A stretch of 62,185 nt of DNA, taken from contig JASCIV010000050.1 in assembly GCA_030374735.1 (NCBI GenBank), positions 1 through 62,185 on the forward strand. Direction: 5' to 3'. This stretch comes from Gracilaria caudata (lineage: Eukaryota > Rhodophyta > Florideophyceae > Gracilariales > Gracilariaceae). Positions 21,924 to 31,251 of the stretch are shown piece by piece. A model generated the notes under the pieces. The model had not been told where the DNA came from. It searched no databases and worked only from the letters and a program-made list of their open reading frames with translations. A program made the translations under genes and the position numbers. The first letter of the stretch is position 1, and every line of letters begins with the position of its first letter.

Positions 21924-22587
21924 CAGCGCGCAGTGACAGCGCGCACAGCTGTCTCTGTAAGCCGCTTCGCTGTAAGCGAAAGCCCACGGCTGCGCGTCAG
22001 CGACAACGACTCAGCCGCGCGCGTGCGCGCGCGCTACGTGTATCGCAAGCGTTGCGCGCGTGCCGTTGCAGCGCCGTTGCTTACTGCGCGCGCGCGAGTT
22101 CGCGCGCGCGTCTCGCGTCTACGTTCGAGCCCACAGCCGCTGCTTAACAACAGACGCGGTCGCCCCCGCACCCGCCACCGCCCTCACCTCCCGCCCCGCA
22201 CAGTCGCGCACGCGCCTTCCCTGCGCGCCTATCCGTTGCGCTCCCCTCGCCGCAACCCAAAAACCTTCCCTCCCCTTCTTCTACCTCCTACCCCTCAATT
22301 CCCCGCCCGTTCTTCTTCCCCACCCTTTCAGCTCCCCTCCTCCCCCCATCCTCATTCCCTCTCCCCCTACACGTCCCCCTCGCGAGCTTTTTCATTCCCG
22401 CCTCATTCGTTACGCTTGCCACGCCGAAAAAAAGGAAAAATACGTTCATTGCTTCCGTTTCGCCGCCTTCATATACCTTACCGCGTCGCCCCATTCGCGT
22501 GCCATACGCCCCCTACCTCATCCCAACCGCGCGTCCTTCGCCATCCGACTCCGCCCACATCCGCGCAACTCCCGCATCCATCTCCTA
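21924..22587. other. GC-rich then pyrimidine-rich leader
   Basis: It starts with a duplicated CGCAGTGACAGCG unit (21916-21945) and CG-rich DNA. From about 22240 to 22560 the plus strand becomes strongly C/T-rich, as expected for a promoter or 5' leader of the gene at 22588. No gene seen. Confidence 0.5.
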
Positions 22588-23298
22588 ATGTCGTTTCTCA
22601 AGTGTTGCGTCGGCGCCGATCCGCGACCGCCGCCGGAGAATGTGCGCCCGGTATCCGCCTCGCATCGTCGAAGCGCTGCCGCCGCCGCCTCCGGCTATGC
22701 CACCGATGCTAGTGGCAACAAAAGGAAGATGAAGCTTCCCACCGAGGTCTTCTTCGATCCCACCAAGCCGGACGGTCAGCTTAGCTCCGTAACGGACCCA
22801 CCAAATTCCAACCGGGACCACTCCGACTCCAAGAAGAAGAAAGATCACAAGGACCGGTCAGGTACGCTTTTCTCTCTCTCTCTTCTGCCATCAACTGCAT
22901 GCTCTGGCGCTGCACAACACCCATTATGCTAACCTTATGCTTTCCAACATGCACTGTTTGGGCTTTGTTTCCCTTTTTTTCCTATTTTGCGCAATGCACG
23001 TTTCCGTTCTACAGCTCAACAAAAGGAGTCAAGAAAACCTACCGCCGTCAATGACCGAGCCGAGCTCGAGCTCCCCGATAACAACGGTCTCACGCGCGGT
23101 CAAAACTTCATGAAGGTGGAAAAATGGCTACGCACTTCATGTAAGTATCAACAGGTTGACGTCACGCCGAAGGAGATAACAAACATCGAAGATGGACCTA
23201 CCGACGCACCGGATACAGCTGCTGAACCCCCATCAGAGAAGGACAGACTACCTCAAGCCATGGTCAACCACCATCCTACCACAAATCCTTCCCGATAA
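22588..23298 (+). CDS. Hypothetical two-exon protein, N-terminal CC
   Basis: Exon 1 is 22588-22861 and exon 2 is 23015-23298. The intron 22862-23014 (153 bp) has a GTACGC donor, a pyrimidine-rich body and a TTCTACAG acceptor. The product would be 185 aa, with no recognised domain. It starts MSFLKCCVG, where the paired cysteines near the N-terminus could be lipidated. A Ser/Ala-rich stretch follows, then LPTEVFFDPTKPDG, a Lys-rich run (SKKKKDHKDRS) and KVEKWLRTS. A GTAAGT at 23141 could be a second donor, in which case the C-terminal 50 residues would be wrong. The call rests on coding-like composition in two exons that splice in frame. Confidence 0.55.
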
Positions 23299-23773
23299 CT
23301 GCTCAGTTTATCTGTATCTAACGCCTCAAAAAAAAGAAACGAGAAGAGAACACTCACCGTCAACCGACAACTTGGCTAGAAGAAGATACACCCACAGTCA
23401 CGGAAAGGAAGATGTTCGATTGAAGTCGGCTCGTTGTTGTTCTGCTTTTCACCGCTAACAGGAGCCTAACAATCGCCATCTCATGCCCATCGCCGTCACC
23501 CCATTCCTCCTCCCCATTTCGTATAGCGCCAATTTAGGAATCCCATACCCCTCGCTCCCTCTTTATGCCTAAAAATGTAGATCACCCATGTGACCATATT
23601 CCGCAAGCCTTCCGTGCACCTGTACAAAATGATTTCCCCTTACTCGGCAAAGGAAAAAAGTACAATGTATAGGAACAAGCTTCGTACACAAAAAAGTTTT
23701 TTTTTGGTTCACTCAAGAAACCATAGCTCGGCGCCCTGCAGTGCATTCTTTTCGATGCATATTTGCTTGCCTC
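23299..23773. other. Spacer between convergent genes
   Basis: No gene seen. A/T-rich, including poly-A and poly-T runs around 23690-23706. It probably holds the 3' ends of both neighbours. Confidence 0.5.
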
Positions 23774-24547
23774 TCAAGTTCCCAGTCGTCGTTCTCGTTC
23801 CAACACTTCCGGTTCGAACTTAATGTAGTAAATTGTTAACGGCTGTCCTTGTGACGGTGCGTCGTTCTCGTTATCCCTGGCCAATACCTTTGCGGTTACC
23901 TCTGCTGGAAATCCGGCTGAATTCAGCACTCCGTTAATGATTCCTGCTGAGAATGCTGCGCAGTTGAAGTGACCATAATCCGCAGGCACCGAAATATACT
24001 TGTTGACTAACGGCTCGGCTTCTTCAATGTAGTCTACGCATGCTCCGAACGCACGTGAGCCATTGTATGCGCATTGGTCAGTTCGCATTTCATAAACATC
24101 TGCATTTATATGCTTGGCGAAGAGCAGCCCTGAACCAAACGAAAGAAGAAGAAACAACTTACATTCCAGGTCAGAGTCACGCACTTTCTTTAGTGAATCT
24201 GCCTGCTTTCCATAAAGGAACGTCCATAGAGTGAGCGCAGTGAAGCTGAGAATGTTACGAAGGCGCGTATCTCGTCTCGATATCTTTTCCCTTGCGACAA
24301 TCAGATCTAGTGCTCTACGTCCGATTCTGTAACCAAGCTGTGATAGTTTTTCTTGCAGAGCCATCACTGATTCCACGCGATCTCGACAATACGAGACGAG
24401 TTCTGCGAAAAGCGCAAGGTATGCATCCATGTTCACTTCTCCTCTCGCTTGTGCCAGACTCATCTCCAATATGCTCTTTGTAATGCCCATGGAGGAATTG
24501 CTTGCAGGAATATCGGACAACACGCTTCTTCTTCCACGAGACTGCAT
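23774..24547 (-). CDS. TRAPPC5: TRAPP complex subunit 5 (TRS31/TRAPPC5)
   Basis: Core subunit of the TRAPP tethering complex, the Rab1/Ypt1 exchange factor in ER-Golgi traffic. Conserved parts are ILEMSLAQARGEVNMDAYLA, VESVMALQEKLSQLGYRIG, LDLIVAREK, LWTFLYGKQAD and the C-terminal NCAAFSAGIINGVLNSAGFP. The unspliced frame is 257 aa, clearly longer than the family (about 190-200). The excess is a hydrophobic insert that begins with GTAAGT and ends in GGAG. Removing 24043-24162 (120 bp) joins DSDLE-S-CVDYIEEAEPLVNKYIS, which fits the family, so I predict two exons (24547-24163 and 24042-23774) and 217 aa. The intron is a multiple of three and has no stop, so retained transcripts would still be open. 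The ATG at 24547 is clear. Confidence 0.93.
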   Translation of the reverse strand: MQSRGRRSVLSDIPASNSSMGITKSILEMSLAQARGEVNMDAYLALFAELVSYCRDRVESVMALQEKLSQLGYRIGRRALDLIVAREKISRRDTRLRNILSFTALTLWTFLYGKQADSLKKVRDSDLECKLFLLLSFGSGLLFAKHINADVYEMRTDQCAYNGSRAFGACVDYIEEAEPLVNKYISVPADYGHFNCAAFSAGIINGVLNSAGFPAEVTAKVLARDNENDAPSQGQPLTIYYIKFEPEVLERERRLGT

Positions 24548-25034
24548 TTTGAGGTTCTCTGTATCTGTTCGGTTCCGCGAGTTTCAACTTTGCTTGGGCT
24601 CCTGTCCTTGAGAGCGATATATTTTATGGTACACGCGTGCTGCAGTCTGCGATGAAACGAGAAGTACAATGGTGGTTGACGTGGCTCGCTCTTGATTCGA
24701 GTTCGATACGCTTCAAGAGTCTTGAAGCGTAACTCAAGGCGAAGGAATTATGGATCAAAAGGCCGTAACGAGGCAAAAAAAATCGCAGCGGCCTCCTAAA
24801 ATGTAATGTATATCTTTGCGGAGCCGATTTATGAAAACCGGCCCTCGTCAGCTGGCTACCGTAAAGAAATACCTACAGGGAGTTAAGTTGTATTAAAAGG
24901 TTCGAGCTCTTTACTTCGACACCGTTAGCCCACAAAGTATCCTCCAAGTCGTGCGAAAACAAAGAGATCTCCAGAAATATCTTATTCACCGTGTTATATC
25001 TCGGAACGCTGCCAATTCCACGAAGGACAAACAG
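24548..25034. promoter_or_regulatory. Divergent promoter between TRAPPC5 and Hep_59 gene
   Basis: A 487-bp spacer with no gene. It contains a 25-nt perfect palindrome at 24707-24731, midway between the two starts. Confidence 0.45.
24707..24731. repeat. 25-nt perfect palindrome
   Basis: Left arm TACGCTTCAAGA, a central G, right arm TCTTGAAGCGTA. All twelve pairs match. Confidence 0.85.
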
Positions 25035-25898
25035 ATGGCCAGCTCGGACCGTTTAGAACAACAAGCCCAAGAAAAGGTGGAGTCCTCCGAGCCGAAGGTC
25101 TCTGCGCAAAATTCAGCGCCTCTTTTCCGAGCTCGAAAGCGTTCTCAAAAAGCCCGAAAGAAGCGCTCGCTAGAGAAGGAAGAAGAACTCGATGAAGGTG
25201 AGCGAGTATCAAAAACTGATCTCTTGCTCATCAGGGAAGCTCAGGCGATGCGAGAGAAGACCCGCGTAGCAGCCCTTGACACCAGCTTAACGGGGAGGAA
25301 CAAGTCAATATCCCAAAAAGCGGAGATGGAAAATGGCAGCGAACATGCGTCCACCATTGGTCTACGAAGTAACTTCGCGGTTGAACGATCCAACAACGTC
25401 ATGGAGGAGCACATGAAGAAGTACATAGATGAAGGTATACGGAGAAAATTCGGGAACGAAGAAAGTACAGGCGGAAGGAGCAACAGTAACGAACTGAAAG
25501 AAGATAATTTGTACGCTATACCTGAGTATTTGAAACTAGAAGCAAGACTGCAATACGATCCCGGCGAAGGCATGCCCGCCGCAGGCGTAGAAGAAGTAGA
25601 GCTCCCAGAACATGTTCGTCGAAAAAACGAGTTAGAAACGCTTCGAGCCCGTGAGAAGCTATGTGATGTGCCGAGATTAGAAGGTCGATCGAAAGATGTC
25701 AATTCATCACATCTCAAAAGCGAACAGCGTTGTAGCTCCGACTGCTCATCGAAACAGAACATGAATTCCAATGAAGAAAGACCACAACAAGCAGCTCAAG
25801 CTCCAGCAGCCGATAATGCCGATGGGAAAAAGCGACGTTTCAGACATGCAACCGATAATTTAGTGGCAGATCGCTTTCGTAAACGATGGCGTCGTTAA
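25035..25898 (+). CDS. Hep_59/C9orf78 (Tls1-like) splicing-associated protein
   Basis: 287-aa charged protein of the Hep_59 family (human C9orf78/HCA59, fission yeast Tls1), which binds the Brr2 spliceosomal helicase and influences splicing and telomere silencing. Family landmarks are the early basic FRARKRSQKARKKRS, DLLLIREAQAMREKTR, FAVERSNNVMEEHMKKYIDE (the best-conserved block), LYAIPEYLK, VEEVELPEHVRRKNELETL, and a basic C-terminus ending RFRKRWRR. The protein is mostly disordered or helical. The frame is open from a GTG at 24951; the first ATG is at 25035. It is divergent from TRAPPC5, and its 3' end lies 95 bp from that of the ketosphinganine reductase gene. Confidence 0.85.
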   Translation: MASSDRLEQQAQEKVESSEPKVSAQNSAPLFRARKRSQKARKKRSLEKEEELDEGERVSKTDLLLIREAQAMREKTRVAALDTSLTGRNKSISQKAEMENGSEHASTIGLRSNFAVERSNNVMEEHMKKYIDEGIRRKFGNEESTGGRSNSNELKEDNLYAIPEYLKLEARLQYDPGEGMPAAGVEEVELPEHVRRKNELETLRAREKLCDVPRLEGRSKDVNSSHLKSEQRCSSDCSSKQNMNSNEERPQQAAQAPAADNADGKKRRFRHATDNLVADRFRKRWRR

Positions 25899-25992
25899 AA
25901 TGTTGCTTCGTCCTAATAACCATTGCCAACTGCAAATCACATGTTATATCTGTTCGACAACTTGCACTTCGAGGGTTATCATGTAACTAAAA

Positions 25993-27027
25993 CTACTGTT
26001 GCTCCGCTTCGGATCTGTTCGAAATGCGTGTGGCATGACCTTTGCGAATGATGTTGTTGTGATCCCATATGAAAAACGGAGTAATTGCTCGTGCTATGGG
26101 AATCACCAGTACGTCTAAAAAGGATAAACCAGGTGTTACACCTGCCGTCAGAATGCCAAGCAGGTGTCCAATAAAACCAACGCATACTCGAAATCGCTTG
26201 CGCATAACGCCGTCAGCTATTGATTTTGCAACATGCTCAGCAGTGAATAAACCACCTGTTTCTGATATTTGCAGAGTTTCAGGAGGCATAGAGAGCCTTT
26301 CTTGATGTAGGCCAGGAGTATCTGTATCAGGCGGGAACACGACAGTGACCCCAATGTTGTAGGGTTTAGCTTCGTAATACATAGTTTCGGCGAACCCCCG
26401 AACCGCGTACTTAGTGGGTGCATATGCAGATTGTCCAAAAACTGGTGTTTGACCAGCCATAGAACTGACGAAGACAATATGACCAGACTTTCTCCCGCTC
26501 ATTCTCTTAAAGACGGCGTGCGTAGGGAATACCTGAGTGAAGTAGTTAGAGTTCATTTGATCTCGGAAAACACTTGGGTCTAGATCTTCAAAGTAGCCGC
26601 CGATCGCCGCTCCGGCGCAATTGATAAGAATATCAATCGGCCCATAATGTTCTTCAACGAAAGAGACCATCTCTTGTACTGCCTCATGGTCTGAACAATC
26701 GGTGGCGTAAACGTACACACGTGAAGATGCCGATTTCGATGGATCTTGAGGCTCCAGATCCAATGCAGCAGCTCGGAGTTTGTCCTTATTGCGAGCCACA
26801 AGTGTGACAGTTGCACCGGCCGCTGTGATGATGCGTGCCAACTCTTTGCCGATACCAGAACTCCCACCGGTAATAAGCACATGCTTGTCGGCGTAAAACC
26901 TGGAACGCTTTCTCATAGGGATTGGAAGAATTCCCATGTTTGCAAAAAGAACCGATAAGACAACTAGGACGACGGTGCCTAGCACTATAGAATCGCCAAA
27001 GTCGAACAAGGTTGGCAAGTATTTCAT
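25993..27027 (-). CDS. KDSR: 3-ketodihydrosphingosine reductase (SDR)
   Basis: 344-aa short-chain dehydrogenase that reduces 3-ketosphinganine to sphinganine with NADPH, the second step of sphingolipid synthesis at the ER (Tsc10/KDSR). After the start MKYLPTLFDFGDS there is a membrane segment (IVLGTVVLVVLSVLFANMG). The Rossmann motif VLITGGSSGIGKEL, NCAGAAIGG, the catalytic Ser in IVFVSSMAGQ and YAPTKYA (Tyr and Lys) follow. PPDTDTPGLHQE matches the family-specific segment after the active site, and two C-terminal hydrophobic stretches fit a membrane-embedded tail. The frame extends to TTG at 27162, but the ATG at 27027 gives the normal length. Other SDRs are possible, but the PDTDTPG motif and membrane anchors favour KDSR. 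Confidence 0.9.
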   Translation of the reverse strand: MKYLPTLFDFGDSIVLGTVVLVVLSVLFANMGILPIPMRKRSRFYADKHVLITGGSSGIGKELARIITAAGATVTLVARNKDKLRAAALDLEPQDPSKSASSRVYVYATDCSDHEAVQEMVSFVEEHYGPIDILINCAGAAIGGYFEDLDPSVFRDQMNSNYFTQVFPTHAVFKRMSGRKSGHIVFVSSMAGQTPVFGQSAYAPTKYAVRGFAETMYYEAKPYNIGVTVVFPPDTDTPGLHQERLSMPPETLQISETGGLFTAEHVAKSIADGVMRKRFRVCVGFIGHLLGILTAGVTPGLSFLDVLVIPIARAITPFFIWDHNNIIRKGHATRISNRSEAEQQ

Positions 27028-27468
27028 TGGATGCTTTGAAGAGCCTACCCACTGCCGCTGAGAGAATTCCGCAGCGCAGCGACCTGCGTGCCCCTCAAGC
27101 TCCTGGCAGACTGCAACGGCCAAGCCGGGAAGAGATTTGCCTCGTGTCTTTACTCGGGTCAAAAATGATCTAGTCTAGCTAGCGCCGAGTATGTTCTTGA
27201 ACACTTCGGGCCATGTCCTAAAACTCGTATCATTCCCATTTCAAGACTTCGAAGCCAAGGGGAAGGGCCTACTACCCTCGTACGGGAAGTGTATCAATCT
27301 ATTTGCTTGCAAATTTTGCAATGCGCCGAGGGTTTGGGTTTCGTGTATTTTTAAAGAATTTGAATGCTATCATAATAACAGAGATACTTGATACGGCAAG
27401 GTAGAAACGGCAGCAACCACACCAACGCAACAAATAGTTTTCGTTTGTTTGGGACCGGAGAGTTAATC
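27028..27468. promoter_or_regulatory. Divergent promoter between KDSR and RPB4
   Basis: 441 bp with no gene. CTACCCTCGTACGGG at 27270 is a loose version of the recurrent motif. Confidence 0.4.
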
Positions 27469-27969
27469 ATGGTGAAGCCAGAGGACGAAATCGAGAATCC
27501 TCAATCCATAGGGGAAAACGGCGAAAAGAATAAGGACGACGAAGAAGAGGAAGAGGAAGAATATGTTACCATTCCACCATCCGAAGAGGACGCTTCCACA
27601 CTGAAGTTCAGCTATGAGTTTACCCTTGAAGGTCATGCGCAGCCGCTATTCATTTCTGAAGTAGGGCATCTACTCAAGGTGCATGTAGAGAAGCAAGAGA
27701 AGAGACTAGGGGATCTGAATGTTGTGCTTCGCAAATCCCTCGACTATGCCGAGCGGTTTGGACAACTTGCCAAGACGGAACAATCAATCGCTGTGCGCGC
27801 ACAACTTGAAGCCGTGAACCCTAAACTTCATGAGTTTGAAGTTGCACAGCTCGCCAGTTTAATGCCAAAGGAAGTGGACGAAGCGAAAGCCATTGTTCCC
27901 AGCCTGGCTGCTCGTTATGATGACGATGTTATTTCTGACATTCTGAAGAACTTTGAAGTTTGGTTGTAG
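27469..27969 (+). CDS. RPB4: RNA polymerase II subunit RPB4
   Basis: 166-aa subunit that pairs with RPB7 to form the stalk of RNA polymerase II, acting in initiation and mRNA export or decay. The N-terminus MVKPEDEIENP is followed by an acidic run (DDEEEEEEEYV). The conserved HRDC-like region occupies the C-terminal 60 residues: PKLHEFEVAQLASLMPKEVD, EAKAIVPSLAARYDDDVISD and the end ILKNFEVWL. The family signature is FE.A.LANL.P....EA..LIPSL. The start ATG at 27469 is preceded by an in-frame extension beginning at a non-ATG codon (27388), which I rejected. Assignment to Pol II rather than the Pol III (RPC9) or Pol I paralogue rests on this signature. Confidence 0.88.
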   Translation: MVKPEDEIENPQSIGENGEKNKDDEEEEEEEYVTIPPSEEDASTLKFSYEFTLEGHAQPLFISEVGHLLKVHVEKQEKRLGDLNVVLRKSLDYAERFGQLAKTEQSIAVRAQLEAVNPKLHEFEVAQLASLMPKEVDEAKAIVPSLAARYDDDVISDILKNFEVWL

Positions 27970-28707
27970 TGTTTTTGTTCACCTCATCAGTCGACTGGAG
28001 AATGTGCAAGGTCCGCGCCAATTCCCGTTCATGGCGCATTCGAAGAGGAGTGGATAACGGATACTGGATGGTGCTACCCTATCCCTGTTTGGACAAGATC
28101 CTTCTTCGCCTGTCCTAATCAATCTCAGGAGGCATAATGCTCCTCAAACAATTGTGCACATCGATACTCTTCGCTGTTGCAAGCGAAGCACGTTTTCTAC
28201 GTGTCTGAATGCTCTTCATCAGTGGTGCCGACTCTGCATGTACTCAAGAGTTTACTCTCCGTCCGCAAGAGTTTTGCGCCGAGGTATCCGCTATGTCAAT
28301 ATCAGTAAATCAACCGCCGTGAATGATTTGTGTGTCTCATGAAGGAACTTACTGTTCCGTCATTCTTGTAGAAGGACTGATAGATTCTCAAATCTTTTGA
28401 GTTGTTATCAAGGAGAGCATCGGAAAATGAAAATGTCAGCGTTGGGGTCATCTCGTCGACAGCCACGAGCATACCCGTCAAGGGCATAGAATTGACTGAT
28501 TCCATCTGATCTCAGTTCATTAGTTTCTTTAACAGTTTCATAGATATAGGATGTGAGTATCCACACCAACGTTGGGAAAAATTAATCAAGATCAACCGCC
28601 CATATATGCATTGTATGCCTCAGTGCAGAAGGGTTGTAAGGATCGCAAGAATTGATCCGTGTTTGAGGGCTCACTGGTTCCCTGTGAAAATTGTAGATGC
28701 TTCTTCA
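27970..28707. other. Convergent spacer between RPB4 and USP5
   Basis: 738 bp; no gene, repeat or clear signal seen. Confidence 0.5.
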
Positions 28708-31251
28708 TCAGTTCGTTCGATGATAGATATACAGGAATCCCAGGTCTGACGGAGGACTCTGCGAAACGGCCACCTTTTCGTCGTTAAAGAGAACAAAACG
28801 GGAGTCCTTCTTGATATGTGCAACGTAGTGACCAGAAGCAGTACTGCTGCCCAGATGGCTTGCAAAGCCCAGCATTTCATACTTCGGCTCCCCATCAATA
28901 AAGTTGGTCGCACCAGTTTCTCCATTGCCGTTCTCAATGCTGTTGGAATTAGCTTCAATTTCGCTGACTGCGGCGTCCAGATCGTCAGCGTGACTGAATA
29001 ACCAGTCCGCCGCCCGCTCAAGCGACCCTCCTGTAGCGCGCAACGCAGCTTTGGCTTGTGCCTCGCTGAAGCCCATTGTTGATAAAGTGGAAACAGATTC
29101 AGGTGCAAAATCGGTGGCTGTTGAAGCATTTGCATCTCCGTTAGAAGTTATGTCAACCGTGGGAGGGTCGTTGAAGTCAGGGTCCTCCATATGTGCAAAA
29201 ACCCACTCCATGCTTGCTTCAGCGCTTGCGTTCTTGGTTGCTATTGCAGCTCGCTTTGAACCATTCTCTGAGAAGCCCATAGACATTAGCTGAGTGACTA
29301 TGCCTGGGTCTGGGATTATAGCTTGGGGCTGTTCAACGGCTTGCTCGGGAGGATCCTCGGGCATCAAAATTTCCCCATCTACCAGTCCGTTGCCTCTTAA
29401 ACGACTAAGATCCAAATTGTCAGGCATTGGAACAGACACTTCAAGTTTCTTCGGAGTCCAATCCTCTGCGAGATAATAACGCTTAAGATGAATAGCCAGA
29501 TACTCCGGGAAAGTCTTGAACCTTGTTCTCTTAATAGCCGTTCCCTTCTCACCGGTTTCAGGATTCCTGAAGTTTTCAACTAACTCATTTCTAGCGTACA
29601 GGTCAAGACAAGCGGAAAGAGGAACTTGCAACGTTATAGGTTCAACATCTTCATCTAGTCTTTGTTTCTTTTTGCGCTGCTCTTCAAATTCTTCAAATTG
29701 GTCCTTGTTTATAGCAGCAGAAACGTCAATCTCAAGAGACAGCAGGTTGTCAAAGCGTGTTATATATCGAACCTTCTTGGTCTGGAAATCTTCTATTCTA
29801 TCTTCGAGTTTGAATCCAAACATGGCTGATGTTTGTACAAAACCTTCAGCATTATCGGGGTCAGACTGCAGTCGAGCTCTTCCAGTTCGTTCCGCTCTCG
29901 TGATTTTCTCCAAAAAGTGCTGGAAGAACTCACTAGCATCCTGTTGTCTGCTGGTGCTGAACTCTGAGTGACCTTTCCCTATCAATGTCTTGAACATAAA
30001 TGGCTTGATGCTACCATAATGATCCGATGTTGTCGACGACAGCCGAATGCCATCTGGTGCCTCAGGATCTTTTTCGTACAGCGGGATCGGTTTCGTGTAT
30101 CTGTCCGAAAGCAAGCCAATAGCCATTTTTGCCATCATCGCAAGAAGGTCTCCAGTGGGATCTTCAGGAGCTGAATCAAAAAGCGCTTGAGCATTGTCTT
30201 TGAACCGACTCTCAAGTTCTGGCATGGTAAATATTAACTGCAAAACTGAAGCCATATAACAGCTGTTTCCCAAGTTTTCCAGTCCAACATAACCAGGACC
30301 GTGCAAGGGAACAAGGTCTGATCCGCTTTCCGTGATCTTGCTCCACGCATGAGTCTTGTTAAGATCAACTTCCATCTCGGTCATGGTTTTTTCAGTCTTT
30401 GTCTGCTTTTGCATGTTAATTCCCCAGTGAGCGAGATGGTCTGAAAGATACGGGTCAAGAACCATGTCATCTTCATCGGAGGCGTATGAGTATACATCAG
30501 CTCCCTGTGGGGTGATAGTTCCCAGCTTGACCACCAAAGGGTACTTTCGACCTGTTTCCTCATAATGTCGCAGAGCCGCTCCAGTACCGCCCACTCCGCC
30601 CCAGTGCTGTCTTCCCGACCCAATGTGACCGGTTGATAGGTTAAGCCAGAGGTTTTCTGTTTCCCCTGATTCTTCACATCGCCACTGCTTGGGATCCGGA
30701 GAAATCCTCTTACCGTTCGCCAGTTGTGGCAGTTCTTTAGCGTACTTAGATTCCTTGCGATCCTCCTCCTCCCATGCAGCAGCAACTTGTGTTGCTCTTT
30801 CCACCCCGTCGTGCTTCAGGATAGCATCGATGGCCACTGTAACAACTGTTGGTATGTCATCATTAGGGAGCTTGATCTCTTGTCGGGATGGGAAAACTAC
30901 CAAGTGATTGGTTATGTGGCTTTCATAAGGTTTTTTGTCAATATCAAAACCGCCTTCAACACCTATGGCCATTTTTGATGGTTCTGATTTCTCGCTCATG
31001 TCAACATCTTCCTTTTCTTCTACGCGAACTCGCTTCCAAACCTGTTTGAGATAGAGAGGGTTCTTGTGTTTCTCATAATCATGGATAACAAAATCAACGC
31101 CGAAGGACTGCCAAGTTGTCAGCGATGTGTATAAGCCAGAAGGACTTTCTGGGGTGTCAAAAGAAAACATGCATTCATTCTTGAAAACCCGATCATTCCG
31201 TGTTGGCACACGAACAGTCTTCATGCCTTGCCTCACTAGATCGAAAACCAT
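28708..31251 (-). CDS. USP5: Ubiquitin hydrolase USP5/isopeptidase T
   Basis: 847-aa deubiquitinase that disassembles free polyubiquitin chains. It aligns along its whole length with USP5/UBP14: variant N-terminal zinc-finger-like domain (1-100, VFKNECMFSFDTPESPSGLY), UBP finger region (about 185-255, LWLNL and GTITPQGADVYSY), catalytic Cys box (GLENLGNSCYMASVLQLIF, Cys331), the QQDASEFFQHFLEKI box, two UBA domains (IVTQLMSMGFSENGSKRAA and STLSTMGFSEAQAKAAL), and the His box SGHYVAHIKK ending FLYIYHR. The ATG at 31251 matches the family start. The UBP finger has lost most zinc ligands: positions equivalent to human Cys199, Cys202, Cys219 and His232 read Cys192, Ser195, Ser212 and Ala225 (alignment from knowledge of human USP5). 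The catalytic core looks intact. Confidence 0.96.
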   Translation of the reverse strand: MVFDLVRQGMKTVRVPTRNDRVFKNECMFSFDTPESPSGLYTSLTTWQSFGVDFVIHDYEKHKNPLYLKQVWKRVRVEEKEDVDMSEKSEPSKMAIGVEGGFDIDKKPYESHITNHLVVFPSRQEIKLPNDDIPTVVTVAIDAILKHDGVERATQVAAAWEEEDRKESKYAKELPQLANGKRISPDPKQWRCEESGETENLWLNLSTGHIGSGRQHWGGVGGTGAALRHYEETGRKYPLVVKLGTITPQGADVYSYASDEDDMVLDPYLSDHLAHWGINMQKQTKTEKTMTEMEVDLNKTHAWSKITESGSDLVPLHGPGYVGLENLGNSCYMASVLQLIFTMPELESRFKDNAQALFDSAPEDPTGDLLAMMAKMAIGLLSDRYTKPIPLYEKDPEAPDGIRLSSTTSDHYGSIKPFMFKTLIGKGHSEFSTSRQQDASEFFQHFLEKITRAERTGRARLQSDPDNAEGFVQTSAMFGFKLEDRIEDFQTKKVRYITRFDNLLSLEIDVSAAINKDQFEEFEEQRKKKQRLDEDVEPITLQVPLSACLDLYARNELVENFRNPETGEKGTAIKRTRFKTFPEYLAIHLKRYYLAEDWTPKKLEVSVPMPDNLDLSRLRGNGLVDGEILMPEDPPEQAVEQPQAIIPDPGIVTQLMSMGFSENGSKRAAIATKNASAEASMEWVFAHMEDPDFNDPPTVDITSNGDANASTATDFAPESVSTLSTMGFSEAQAKAALRATGGSLERAADWLFSHADDLDAAVSEIEANSNSIENGNGETGATNFIDGEPKYEMLGFASHLGSSTASGHYVAHIKKDSRFVLFNDEKVAVSQSPPSDLGFLYIYHRTN

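Noticed and set aside
21242..22006. 254-aa minus-strand frame
   Set aside because: It has no ATG start, its Arg/Ala/Leu composition is expected from GC-rich DNA, and it is antisense to a better-supported TATA-linked gene.
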